A stretch of 14,611 bases of DNA from Flavobacteriaceae bacterium (GTDB lineage: Bacteria > Bacteroidota > Bacteroidia > Flavobacteriales > Flavobacteriaceae). The position numbers and the translations under genes were made by a program. Below are positions 6,883 through 13,837 of the stretch, in pieces; position 1 is the stretch's first letter, and every line of letters starts with the position of its first letter. The stretch lies in the NCBI GenBank assembly GCA_002713705.1, contig PAUJ01000017.1, forward strand, positions 26,462 through 41,072, read 5' to 3'. The notes under the pieces were generated by a model that saw only the letters and a list, made by a program, of their open reading frames with translations, had not been told where the DNA came from and searched no databases.

Positions 6883-9069
6883 TTATTTTCTAATAATGGT
6901 TTTAGTTACCGTTCCTAAATCTGTTGAGATTTGAAGGTAATACAATCCAGAAGGTAAGTAACTCATCTCTATTGTACTCTTAGTAGCTATATTTATTTGC
7001 TGACCTAATACATTATATAGTTCAACTCTTATAATATCTATATCATTGGATGTATTAATCGCTACCTGATTACTGGTAGGGTTTGGAAATAGACTTATAG
7101 ATTTCTCTAAATAAGACAATTCACTAATTCCCAAATTTGGATTGATGTATTCAATGTTCGATTTTATAAACTCTGACATAAGAGGAACTGTATTGCAATT
7201 TGGTGCTTCGATAGCGATATAATATTCATAAGAATTATTAACAACATCAGCTGCAGAATCATTGTATGATGTATTAGTTGAAGCTAAAGTGGTAAGCAAG
7301 TCAAAATTTGTTCCGTTTACATTGCGATAAATAGCATATGAATCAAAAGAAAAACCAATATAGGGGCTCCATGAAAGATTTACAGAGTTATCAGTTGCAA
7401 TATTACTTTGTAAAAGAATGGTCTTGTGATAATCAGATAGCATTAGTACTTGCCCACAAACATTTGTTGTTTGTACCTTATATCTATAAGCTTGAGTATT
7501 ATTATCTGAAGTAATATCTATAAATGACTCTTCTGGAGGAACAATAAAACCAATAGTCTCATAATTACCTGAACTACTTTCTCTTAATACTTCATGAAAA
7601 TCTACATTCTGACCATTAAGGTCAGTATTCGAAGTTATAAAAATTTGATTATTTTCTGGTTGGTTTTCATCTGCAGATACATAGCATAAACTCGCCTCAT
7701 CTGTAACCATAAATACTTCAATAATCTGTGTGTCAGTAACTGATGTGCCATTACCATCAGTAAGGGTCCATATTACCTCGGTAATTCCTAAAGGAAATTC
7801 AACCGGAGCATTATTCTCGACTGACAGGTTACCACAGCCAAATGTATCTGGATTACCAAGGTTAACACCAGTAGCAAAACAGAAATCAATATCAACTTCT
7901 ACTGAACCATTTTCTGGTGCAATTATATCGGTGACAACTAATTGACCACCATCAAATGTCCATCCTTTATCATTTATTAAGGCGTCATGGTCGGTGACGT
8001 TACAATAAGAAAGACTAAAATCTCCAAATTCTTTATTCACAAGTGGTTGGTCATACATGCTAGACAAAAGAAGGTCATAATTTTCTACACTAATTATAGT
8101 ACTATTTAGCATTCCTACTAGGTTCACAGCGGAGTTAAATATCCACGTGCTAAGGTCTTGATTAAAGGATGAATTACCATTAAACATATTATACATGTTT
8201 ATTACAGAACTTACATCCCAGTTGTCCAATGGCTGATTAAATGAAGTGCCAGTAAACATCTCTTCCATATCTAAAACACTACTAACATCCCAACTATTTA
8301 ATGGTCGATCAAAGGAACTATTATAGAACATATAACCCATATTAATCACATTACTTACATCCCAGTTGTCCAATGGCTGATTAAATGAAGTGCCAGTAAA
8401 CATTTCTTTCATATTGACAACATTGCCAACATCCCAAGAACTTAAGTCCTGGTTGAAAGGGGTGTTAGTGAACATAGATTGCATATTACCCACATTAGAA
8501 ACGTCCCATGTGTCTAGTGATTGATTAAAAGCCAAAGCAGCATAGAACATAGTAAACATAGATGTTACATTAGAAACATCCCAAGCATCGAGGGGTTGGT
8601 TAAATCCACTTTCAATGAACATTCCTCCCATATCTGTCACTGAACTCACGTTCCAGTCATTAATAGGTTGGTTAAAAGCAGTGGTTAAGAAAAACAAACC
8701 ATTCATATTAGTTACTGAACTAACATCCCAATACCCTATCGGTTGATTGAAAGCATAGCTCTCGGCAAACATCTGATTCATGTTAGTAACGTTACTAACA
8801 TCCCAACTGGAAATATCTTCATTAAAAATAACTTGATTAAATAAACTCGACATGTCCGTAATTCCACTGGTGCAAGTTGTACTAGCATTTTCGGTAGTAA
8901 TTTGTTGTCGGGTTCTTTTGGTATAAGTAACACTATTAACCACACCCGTATCTCCAACTGAAGCATCAGGACACATGCAAGTGACCCCATTACTGTTGAG
9001 GTAAAAATCCTGTGCTAAAAGAGTGTTTATTGAAAAGCTAAAGAGAAGTAAAAAAGTAATTATTTTCAT
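6883..9069 (-). CDS. BspA-like (DUF285) repeat surface protein with T9SS type A sorting domain
   Basis: This 728-residue secreted protein of unknown ligand has a signal peptide at residues 1-20 (hydrophobic FLLLFSFSINTLLAQ) and a Cys-containing head (about 25-66). Ten DUF285 repeats of 23-25 residues follow (about 72-322), each built as FNQPL..WDVS.VTNM...MF. Next come an HYR-like beta domain (about 381-452, APENGSVEV... WTLTDGNGTSVTDTQIIEV) and two fibronectin-like stretches (about 455-545 and 550-635). The C-terminal T9SS sorting domain (about 655-728) has SLFPNPTSN, LYNVLGQQ, LPSGLYYLQI and ends TKTIIRK. Such proteins are exported through the T9SS and attached to or released from the surface; adhesion is the usual guess. 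Repeat units 7 and 9 are nearly identical at DNA level (see repeats). It has its own terminator, and a hairpin lies about 30 bases before its start codon. Confidence 0.92.
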   Translation of the reverse strand: MKIITFLLLFSFSINTLLAQDFYLNSNGVTCMCPDASVGDTGVVNSVTYTKRTRQQITTENASTTCTSGITDMSSLFNQVIFNEDISSWDVSNVTNMNQMFAESYAFNQPIGYWDVSSVTNMNGLFFLTTAFNQPINDWNVSSVTDMGGMFIESGFNQPLDAWDVSNVTSMFTMFYAALAFNQSLDTWDVSNVGNMQSMFTNTPFNQDLSSWDVGNVVNMKEMFTGTSFNQPLDNWDVSNVINMGYMFYNSSFDRPLNSWDVSSVLDMEEMFTGTSFNQPLDNWDVSSVINMYNMFNGNSSFNQDLSTWIFNSAVNLVGMLNSTIISVENYDLLLSSMYDQPLVNKEFGDFSLSYCNVTDHDALINDKGWTFDGGQLVVTDIIAPENGSVEVDIDFCFATGVNLGNPDTFGCGNLSVENNAPVEFPLGITEVIWTLTDGNGTSVTDTQIIEVFMVTDEASLCYVSADENQPENNQIFITSNTDLNGQNVDFHEVLRESSSGNYETIGFIVPPEESFIDITSDNNTQAYRYKVQTTNVCGQVLMLSDYHKTILLQSNIATDNSVNLSWSPYIGFSFDSYAIYRNVNGTNFDLLTTLASTNTSYNDSAADVVNNSYEYYIAIEAPNCNTVPLMSEFIKSNIEYINPNLGISELSYLEKSISLFPNPTSNQVAINTSNDIDIIRVELYNVLGQQINIATKSTIEMSYLPSGLYYLQISTDLGTVTKTIIRK
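8209..8259 (-). repeat. 51-bp perfect direct repeat, copy 1, in the BspA-like gene
   Basis: These 51 bases are identical to 8353-8403, offset by 144 bases, which is exactly two protein repeat units (48 codons). They encode the stretch MFTGTSFNQPLDNWDVS. The other units differ at many silent sites, so this looks like a recent duplication or gene conversion of a two-unit block. Confidence 0.9.
8353..8403 (-). repeat. 51-bp perfect direct repeat, copy 2, in the BspA-like gene
   Basis: This is the second copy of the 51-base identical segment at 8209-8259. It is bounded by single-base mismatches at 8352 and 8404. Confidence 0.9.
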
Positions 9070-9098
9070 TTTTTCGTTTTTTTTTATTTTGCTAAAAT

Positions 9099-9126
9099 AA
9101 AAAAAGCTACCAACTTAATGGTAACC
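9099..9126 (-). terminator. Terminator-like hairpin upstream of the BspA-like gene
   Basis: On the - strand GTTACCA (9125-9119) pairs with TGGTAGC (9112-9106), 7 bp with one G-U pair and a 6-base loop, followed by seven T (9105-9099) and ATTTT. It could end the DUF481 transcript about 250 bases downstream of that gene. Lying only ~30 bases before the ATG at 9069, it could instead act as an attenuator in the leader of the BspA-like gene. Confidence 0.65.
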
Positions 9127-9311
9127 AATTAGAAAAACTAACTATTTATTAATAAAATCTCTCTAATATTTTAAAAAAAACAAGGTAGCGGGGCTGCATT
9201 TATAAATTTAGGTTTAATCCACTTTTTAGGATAAAAGCCGATATATATTTACCGGAAAATAGTTAGCTATAAAGCATTTAGACTAAATTATAGGTATGTC
9301 CTCTTTTTACA

Positions 9312-9359
9312 ATTCAGCAATCTCTAAGGTTTAAATCGCTTTAAATACCGAACGCTGAA
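9312..9359 (-). other. Possible structured 3' region after the DUF481 gene
   Basis: ATTCAGC (9312-9318) and GCTGAAT (9353-9359) are exact inverted repeats. Between them GGT-TTAAA and TTTAA-AT-ACC can pair around TCGC. The fold begins 15 bases after the stop codon of the barrel gene. No T run follows directly, so it may be a 3'-UTR fold and not a terminator. Confidence 0.35.
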
Positions 9360-9374
9360 TGTTTCTATGATTAG

Positions 9375-10409
9375 TTATAATGAATAGGATAACTGAAGAT
9401 TAGTTCCATAATCTGTTTTAGATCCATCAGATAGCGGTTCACTATCATAGTTATAATAAAATGATACTCCTACTTTAAAGTCATTACTAAATATACTCAC
9501 TTGAGGATTTAGATTAAAAGATGCCCTATACCTTCCAGGGTCAGTGATGTAAGGAAGAAAATTAATATTGGCATCTACCCAGATTTTAGGGGAAGAAAAT
9601 TTATAAACTTTCCAAACTAATTGGGTCAATCCGGTTAAATCGTTTGTAATATTCATACTGTTATAGGGTGTTTCACGACTCATTGTCAATCCTGCTCCAA
9701 CATAAAACCTGTTCCAATTGTTGTAAAAAATATCTTTGATACCAAGTGCACTTATATTTAGTCGGAGTTTGGTTCCTAATTCTCTATTTTGTGAAGCACT
9801 AATAATTAAACCTGTAGACCAAGATTTTTTTAATAATCGCTGCCATTCAAGTGCTATATCCGATTTATTTGCACTTAAAGTATCCGCCTGAAAGGTGTTG
9901 TTATTATCCCAAGATAACTGGATGAAACTTTTTCTCTTTCTATAATCCAAATTACCAGAAAATGACGTGGTACCCACGTTACTACTCTTTGAAAAATTTG
10001 CGCCCACACTAAAATTGCCATCGATTCGACTCCAGAAGTTTTGTTTAAGCGGGAATATCTCTACGATGTCATCTAAATAGATTAAATCTTTTCCGGTAGG
10101 ACCTATAATGTATATTTTTCGATCAATATCGGAGGGTAGAAAAGATCCAAAATAAATCAAGCCATTTTTCATCTTGATTTCAAATTCTTTATTAGATCGG
10201 ATCGCATTTATTTTAACTTCCTCAACGTTAATAGTTCCCATACCATCCATGCTATAGCTAGCTATACCGTACTTCATTTTTTTAAATTCTCCAGTAAGGA
10301 TGTTTCCATTGATATGATAAATAGTATCAGTTTTTTGGGAGTATCCTTTGTTTTGAACAATAACTAAAACAAAGACAAATAGGATAATATGTTTAATTGA
10401 TAATTTCAT
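9375..10409 (-). CDS. DUF481 (YdiY-like) outer-membrane beta-barrel protein
   Basis: This 344-residue protein has a signal peptide at about residues 1-24 (hydrophobic IILFVFVLVIVQ, ending GYSQ). A small N-terminal beta domain (about 28-120) has the recurring DTIYHINGNILTGEF, INVEEV and KNGLIYFGSF strands often found before DUF481. A barrel of alternating strands fills residues ~125-344 (FSVGANFSKSSN, FSGNLDYRKRKS, RFYVGAGLTMSRETPYN, VGVSFYYNYDSEP, GTNLQLSYSL). The conserved GxNxSxG-like barrel opening and the terminal aromatic/hydrophobic strand support placement in the outer membrane. The substrate and function of this family are not established. The gene downstream is 305 bases away and the one upstream 158, so it is probably transcribed alone. 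Confidence 0.82.
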   Translation of the reverse strand: MKLSIKHIILFVFVLVIVQNKGYSQKTDTIYHINGNILTGEFKKMKYGIASYSMDGMGTINVEEVKINAIRSNKEFEIKMKNGLIYFGSFLPSDIDRKIYIIGPTGKDLIYLDDIVEIFPLKQNFWSRIDGNFSVGANFSKSSNVGTTSFSGNLDYRKRKSFIQLSWDNNNTFQADTLSANKSDIALEWQRLLKKSWSTGLIISASQNRELGTKLRLNISALGIKDIFYNNWNRFYVGAGLTMSRETPYNSMNITNDLTGLTQLVWKVYKFSSPKIWVDANINFLPYITDPGRYRASFNLNPQVSIFSNDFKVGVSFYYNYDSEPLSDGSKTDYGTNLQLSYSL

Positions 10410-10567
10410 ATTCTATAAATATTATTACTATATTTTAAAGTAATTTAACAATTGCAGTAGCTTTTTTAGTTCTACATGGATGCTAACCATGAATAAATTT
10501 TAAGTTTCTTTTATTTCTTTCGTGTCTTTATTTTTCAAAACGATGCTCTAGGGTCAATTGATACTTT

Positions 10568-11155
10568 TTAAAACTGCCAGCCAAAATTCACACCAAATTT
10601 TCCAGTAAAATCTCGATCATTTGGGTCGTCTGCAAAGCCAAGGTTACGACCTAACCCGCCATTTATATCAATAAAGAATCCAGAATTACTTACCCATTTC
10701 CAACCTATACCTACGCCTAAGGCTGTTTCAAAATAGGCTTCGGTATTTGTGTTTATAGAATCTTCGAATAAATAGGTGTCATTTTCATAGGTATAGAACT
10801 TAAAAAAACCTTCCCCATAGAAACCTTTAGCACCATAATCTTCTTTCGAAAAAAAGTACTGGCGATAATAAGGCGAGAACGAAAATTTTTCTAAGATTTG
10901 CGACCCATTTTCATCATCAAAATTAATATTTAAATCTGCACCAATACCACTGTATTTATTTAGTACGTACTCATACCTTGGGTTAAAGGCGGGGAAGACT
11001 AGTCCAGCAATTACATCTAGACTAAGACTATGTCGTTTTTTTTTTAATAATTCAGTCATGCTTTTTTGACTTTCCGTCTCATTAGCATCTGTCTTGTTTT
11101 GAGCTTTAGCTATAAAGCTTATGATTAATAAAATTAGAAATAATTGCTTTTTCAT
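10568..11155 (-). CDS. Small outer-membrane beta-barrel protein (DUF3575-like)
   Basis: This is an exported protein of 195 residues if it starts at the ATG at 11155 (MKKQLFLILLIISFIAKAQ, a standard signal peptide). In-frame ATGs at 11170 and 11182 would add 5 or 9 residues before that peptide and look less likely. After a short charged linker (about 20-45) come amphipathic strands such as SLSLDVIAGLVFPAFNPRYEYV, GIGADLNINF, FSFSPYYRQYFF, GFYGEGFFKFYTY, ALGVGIGWKW and GFFIDINGGLGRNLGF. The protein ends GVNFGWQF, with the terminal Phe typical of barrel insertion. The arrangement recalls the DUF3575/OmpA-like small barrels of Bacteroidota. Function is unknown. No clear terminator follows it, and the next gene on the strand is 158 bases away. 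Confidence 0.78.
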   Translation of the reverse strand: MKKQLFLILLIISFIAKAQNKTDANETESQKSMTELLKKKRHSLSLDVIAGLVFPAFNPRYEYVLNKYSGIGADLNINFDDENGSQILEKFSFSPYYRQYFFSKEDYGAKGFYGEGFFKFYTYENDTYLFEDSINTNTEAYFETALGVGIGWKWVSNSGFFIDINGGLGRNLGFADDPNDRDFTGKFGVNFGWQF

Positions 11156-11717
11156 AAAGTTAAGTTTCATTTTAAATACCATATCTTTAAATAGGTTACT
11201 TATTTAATAATGTTAATTTTTTTTTAAATTTTAAGACAATAGATTTAAAACCATAAAGATATTATAAATAATCCCATAATTGTTTTTTTTTGTTAATTAT
11301 TGAACAAATGCAAATCGCTAAAAAATTTCAGAATATGACATGCAATGCCGTTGTTTTAGAGGGCGTAAAAATATATTCTGTTTGCTGTTTTATTGTTAAT
11401 TCCGCTAATAGCAATGCAGTTTTCAGATCAAGTTAATTAGTGAGTCGGAGATTTTATAGTTATGGCAATGCTATTATATGAATCAGGTGTACTATGCGAA
11501 TTTGCTATTAGAAGAATAACAACCATTAGCGATCGGTATCCTGTCATTGTATTTATACTTATTTATTTAGACTGAACTAGCGGTAGGGGTATTCGGTACA
11601 TTATTTGAGTTAGCCAAATGAGAAGCAGGTAAATAACTAAAATAGTAAATAAACACGTTATTAAATCTATAAATACGATGGCATTTAAGTTTTACATTCC
11701 GATAGAAAAAACAATAA

Positions 11718-11761
11718 AATAAAACCTCAACAAATTTATAATTATTCGTTGAGGTTTTATT
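11718..11761. terminator. Strong bidirectional terminator hairpin
   Basis: AATAAAACCTCAAC (11718-11731) pairs perfectly with GTTGAGGTTTTATT (11748-11761), 14 bp with a 16-base loop. T-rich tracts follow in both directions (TTTTATTGTTT on +; TTTTATTTTATTGTTTTTT on -). It lies about 80 bases after the NTF2-like lipoprotein gene and probably ends that - strand transcript. The stem and part of the loop (TTATAATTA) repeat those of the tRNA terminator at 6669-6708. Confidence 0.8.
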
Positions 11762-11766
11762 GTTTG

Positions 11767-11799
11767 AATCTTTATGTGATAATTTATCGCATAAAGATT
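11767..11799 (+). repeat. 33-base near-perfect palindrome (16-bp hairpin)
   Basis: AATCTTTATGTGATAA (11767-11782) pairs with TTATCGCATAAAGATT (11784-11799). The single irregular position is a G-U pair in + strand RNA but an A-C mismatch in - strand RNA. It lies 5 bases after the terminator hairpin and 4 bases before another hairpin. As double-stranded DNA it could equally be a protein-binding palindrome. Confidence 0.7.
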
Positions 11800-11803
11800 A
11801 ATA

Positions 11804-11823
11804 GCTATTGTATAAACGATAGC
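11804..11823 (+). repeat. 7-bp hairpin next to the 3' end of the NTF2-like lipoprotein gene
   Basis: GCTATTG (11804-11810) pairs with CGATAGC (11817-11823) around the loop TATAAA. One pair is G-U on the + strand and an A-C mismatch on the - strand. It is the third stem in the block 11718-11823 and lies 16 bases from the lipoprotein stop codon. Confidence 0.5.
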
Positions 11824-11839
11824 CGTTTAACTCCTTAGT

Positions 11840-12418
11840 TTATTCTATAGTTTTTAATCTATCATAGATATTAATTTTCTTTATTTTACCGTCGACAAAT
11901 TGGATATCATGTACTTGGTGCTGAACTGTTTCATTACCTTCTTCGTCCGTATCGGTAAGGTTATTACCTGTAGTTAGCCATTGGTCCATGACACCTTCCT
12001 CATTTTTGCTGTTATTGGTAATCATCCATGATACTTCCCATTTTGGGTTCGATGTTTTAAACCAAGTTTTTAATAATTCAGTTTGCGCATCGGGTCCTTT
12101 AAGCAATCTTCCATCGGGTAAGTATGCTTCCCAGTCAGTAGTGTTTATTGCAGTAATTTGTTCTAAATCCCTTTCATTGTGCGCCTGAATGTAAGCTAAC
12201 CAAACCTTTTGAGTATTTAAATCACCACCAATTATTGGGTTTATTGACCTGTCTTCCATATAGGCTGATCCTATAACTGCTGGTTCATTGTTTGTTTTTA
12301 GAGCTTCATTTTTAGACGCTTCAATCATTGCAGCATGTCCTTCATTATCAGATTTTTTTTTGTCATCACAGGCTACAAATAATGTAGCTACCAGTAAAAG
12401 TGTAAATAGTTTTTTCAT
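11840..12418 (-). CDS. Lipoprotein with NTF2/SnoaL-like domain
   Basis: This 192-residue protein has a clear lipoprotein signal (MKKLFTLLLVATLFVAC, lipobox FVAC, Cys17) followed by an acidic/basic tether DDKKKSDNE. A linker to about residue 70 leads into an alpha/beta domain (about 72-190). Its pattern, VWLAYIQAHNERDLEQITAI, W.AYLPDG..LKGPDA, LLKTWFKTSNPKWEVSWMI and IQFVDGKIKKINIYD, is that of cystatin-like NTF2/SnoaL folds. Such domains bind small ligands or act as simple enzymes, and nothing here fixes which. Outer- versus inner-leaflet location is unknown. The acidic residues after Cys recall, but do not match, known Bacteroidota lipoprotein export signals. It is followed by a strong terminator, and an 11-bp AT palindrome lies upstream. 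Confidence 0.8.
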   Translation of the reverse strand: MKKLFTLLLVATLFVACDDKKKSDNEGHAAMIEASKNEALKTNNEPAVIGSAYMEDRSINPIIGGDLNTQKVWLAYIQAHNERDLEQITAINTTDWEAYLPDGRLLKGPDAQTELLKTWFKTSNPKWEVSWMITNNSKNEEGVMDQWLTTGNNLTDTDEEGNETVQHQVHDIQFVDGKIKKINIYDRLKTIE

Positions 12419-12470
12419 TTTGTTTTTTAATTTATTTGATTGTTTAAAGTAAAACTACATAATTATATCT

Positions 12471-12493
12471 AAATATTTAAAGTTTAAATATTT
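12471..12493. repeat. 23-base AT-only palindrome between murF and the lipoprotein gene
   Basis: AAATATTTAAA (12471-12481) and TTTAAATATTT (12483-12493) are perfect inverted repeats around one G. It lies 5 bases after the murF stop codon and about 50 bases before the lipoprotein start. It may be a weak murF terminator or an operator. With only A-T pairs its stability as a terminator is doubtful. Confidence 0.45.
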
Positions 12494-12497
12494 TATA

Positions 12498-13772
12498 TTA
12501 AAGATATTTTAAAACCCGTTCTAAAGCCATTCCCCTAGATCCTTTTATAAGGACATATTGATTGGTTATCGTTGCTTTAGCAAGGAATGTTTTTAACTCT
12601 TCAAAGGTTTTAAATTTATAAATAGTCGAAAAATTGACAGTTGTTTTATTGAAATTTTCACCCACGAGATAACAGGTTCCTTTGTAATTATTTTCTAAAT
12701 AAGAAACAATGTTTTGATGTTCTATCTCAGCATCAGGACCCAACTCAAACATGTCGCCAAGAAAGACCGTTTTTTGATTCCCTTGAGATTGTATGAAGTT
12801 TTCTAATGCTGCCGTCATACTTGATGGATTGGCATTGTAGGCGTCTAAAATAATGCTATTAGTTCCTTTTTCTATTAATTGAGAACGGTTGTTAGCGGGA
12901 ATAAAATTTTCAATGGCTACTTTTATATTTTGGGCAGTTACATTAAAAAACTCACCAATAGCAATTGAAGCTGCAATATTAGTATAATTATAGTGCCCAA
13001 TTAAATGACTTTGTATGGTTGTATTTTGATAACTAAGTAAAACTTCGTTGGAGGCATCTAATAATCTTATAGTACAATCTTGACCTTCGTCTCCAAAAGT
13101 ATACCTGTTGATTCCTTCGGAATGCTTCCGTTGTTTTTTATCATTAAAATTGATAAAAACAGTATTTTTTTTGCTTTTTAAATACCGATACATCTCGGTT
13201 TTTGCCTCAACAACACCTTCAAGACTTCCAAAGCCCTCTAAATGTGCTTTTCCGAAGTTTGTAATGTATCCATAATCTGGTTTGGCAATTTTACATAATA
13301 ATTCTATTTCCTTGTGATGATTGGCACCCATTTCTACAATTCCTAATTCAGTATTAGAATTCATTGCTAATAGCGTAAGAGGTACTCCTATATGATTATT
13401 GAGGTTTCCTTTGGTGGCAATGGTTTTGTACTTTTTAGATAGTACAGCCTTGATCAACTCTTTTGTAGTTGTTTTTCCATTACTACCAGTAAGAGCAATA
13501 ATTGGTATTTTCAAGTAATTTCTATGAAATGTTGCAAGTTCTTGTAGGGTTTGTAAAACATCATGAACCAAAATGGAATGATCGTTTAGAAATTCTTTTT
13601 CATCTATAATTACTTTATACGCTCCTTTTTTAAGAGCATTATTTGCAAATGTGTTTCCATTAAAATTGGCTCCTTTTAAAGCAAAAAAAAGACAATTATT
13701 GTTAATGGATCTAGTATCAGTACAAATTCCAGAGGACTTTAAAAAATCTTTGTGAAGCGTTTCTATAATCAT
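12498..13772 (-). CDS. murF: UDP-N-acetylmuramoyl-tripeptide--D-alanyl-D-alanine ligase
   Basis: This 424-residue cytoplasmic enzyme performs the last Mur ligase step, adding D-Ala-D-Ala to UDP-MurNAc-tripeptide with ATP. Domains are in the usual order. An N-terminal UDP-binding domain (about 1-85) has CTDTRSINNNCLFFALKG, and a central ATPase domain has the P-loop GSNGKTTTK (96-104). NLNNHIGVP (122-130), EMGANH (147-152), ITNFGKAHLEGFGS (170-183) and the Lys of EAKTEM (the usual carbamylated Lys) follow. The C-terminal domain has NRSQ (295-298), DAYNANPSSM (310-319), LGDMFELG (338-345) and KGSRGMALE (410-418). Its length suits the family. It lies 65 bases downstream of gldJ on the same strand, but a terminator hairpin sits between them. 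No consensus promoter is seen before it, so read-through from gldJ or an atypical promoter must supply transcription. Confidence 0.96.
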   Translation of the reverse strand: MIIETLHKDFLKSSGICTDTRSINNNCLFFALKGANFNGNTFANNALKKGAYKVIIDEKEFLNDHSILVHDVLQTLQELATFHRNYLKIPIIALTGSNGKTTTKELIKAVLSKKYKTIATKGNLNNHIGVPLTLLAMNSNTELGIVEMGANHHKEIELLCKIAKPDYGYITNFGKAHLEGFGSLEGVVEAKTEMYRYLKSKKNTVFINFNDKKQRKHSEGINRYTFGDEGQDCTIRLLDASNEVLLSYQNTTIQSHLIGHYNYTNIAASIAIGEFFNVTAQNIKVAIENFIPANNRSQLIEKGTNSIILDAYNANPSSMTAALENFIQSQGNQKTVFLGDMFELGPDAEIEHQNIVSYLENNYKGTCYLVGENFNKTTVNFSTIYKFKTFEELKTFLAKATITNQYVLIKGSRGMALERVLKYL

Positions 13773-13786
13773 AAAAATAAAGGTAC

Positions 13787-13818
13787 AAAAAAACCTCTTC
13801 AGTAATTGAAGAGGTTTT
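13787..13818 (-). terminator. Intrinsic terminator between gldJ and murF
   Basis: AAAACCTCTTC (13790-13800) pairs with GAAGAGGTTTT (13808-13818), 11 bp with a 7-base loop. On the - strand it ends in seven T (13793-13787). It begins 19 bases after the gldJ stop and ends 14 bases before the murF ATG. Confidence 0.85.
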
Positions 13819-13837
13819 GATATAATTATAAATTTTA

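Larger units (their letters stand above)
9070..9374. other. Intergenic stretch of 305 bases without a gene
   Basis: I see no convincing coding region here. It contains a terminator-like hairpin near the BspA-like gene (9099-9126) and a possible long-range fold near the DUF481 gene (9312-9359). No TAnnTTTG promoter is evident on the - strand. The remainder is AT-rich with no recognisable element. Confidence 0.6.
11183..11839. other. Intergenic stretch of about 660 bases without a convincing gene
   Basis: This is the longest gap in the window. Bases 11183-11300 are very AT-rich with T runs, and 11330-11700 are less AT-rich and compositionally more like coding or remnant DNA. Only tiny open frames exist: 33 codons at 11335-11436 (+), 37 codons at 11462-11575 (+), and 36 codons at 11437-11547 (-) with a hydrophobic start. 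None has support. The last ~105 bases hold three consecutive hairpins (11718-11823). It could be a decayed gene, an unannotated RNA or simple spacer. Confidence 0.6.

Noticed and set aside
7980..8900. Regularly spaced similar DNA segments that could suggest a CRISPR or tandem DNA repeat array
   Set aside because: The spacing follows codons and encodes DUF285 protein repeats (FNQPL..WDVS.V) in one long open frame; there are no unique spacers between identical repeats.
11405..11511. 10-base inverted repeat CTAATAGCAA / TTGCTATTAG about 100 bases apart
   Set aside because: One such match within ~650 bases of AT-rich DNA is not surprising, and nothing mobile lies between.
11335..11575. Small open frames (33 and 37 codons on +, 36 codons on -)
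   Set aside because: They overlap each other on opposite strands, have no start context or recognisable motif, and are of a length expected by chance.
6587..11840. Genomic island integrated at the tRNA-Val
   Set aside because: No integrase and no second copy of the tRNA 3' end is visible in the window; the tRNA is followed directly by its own terminator.
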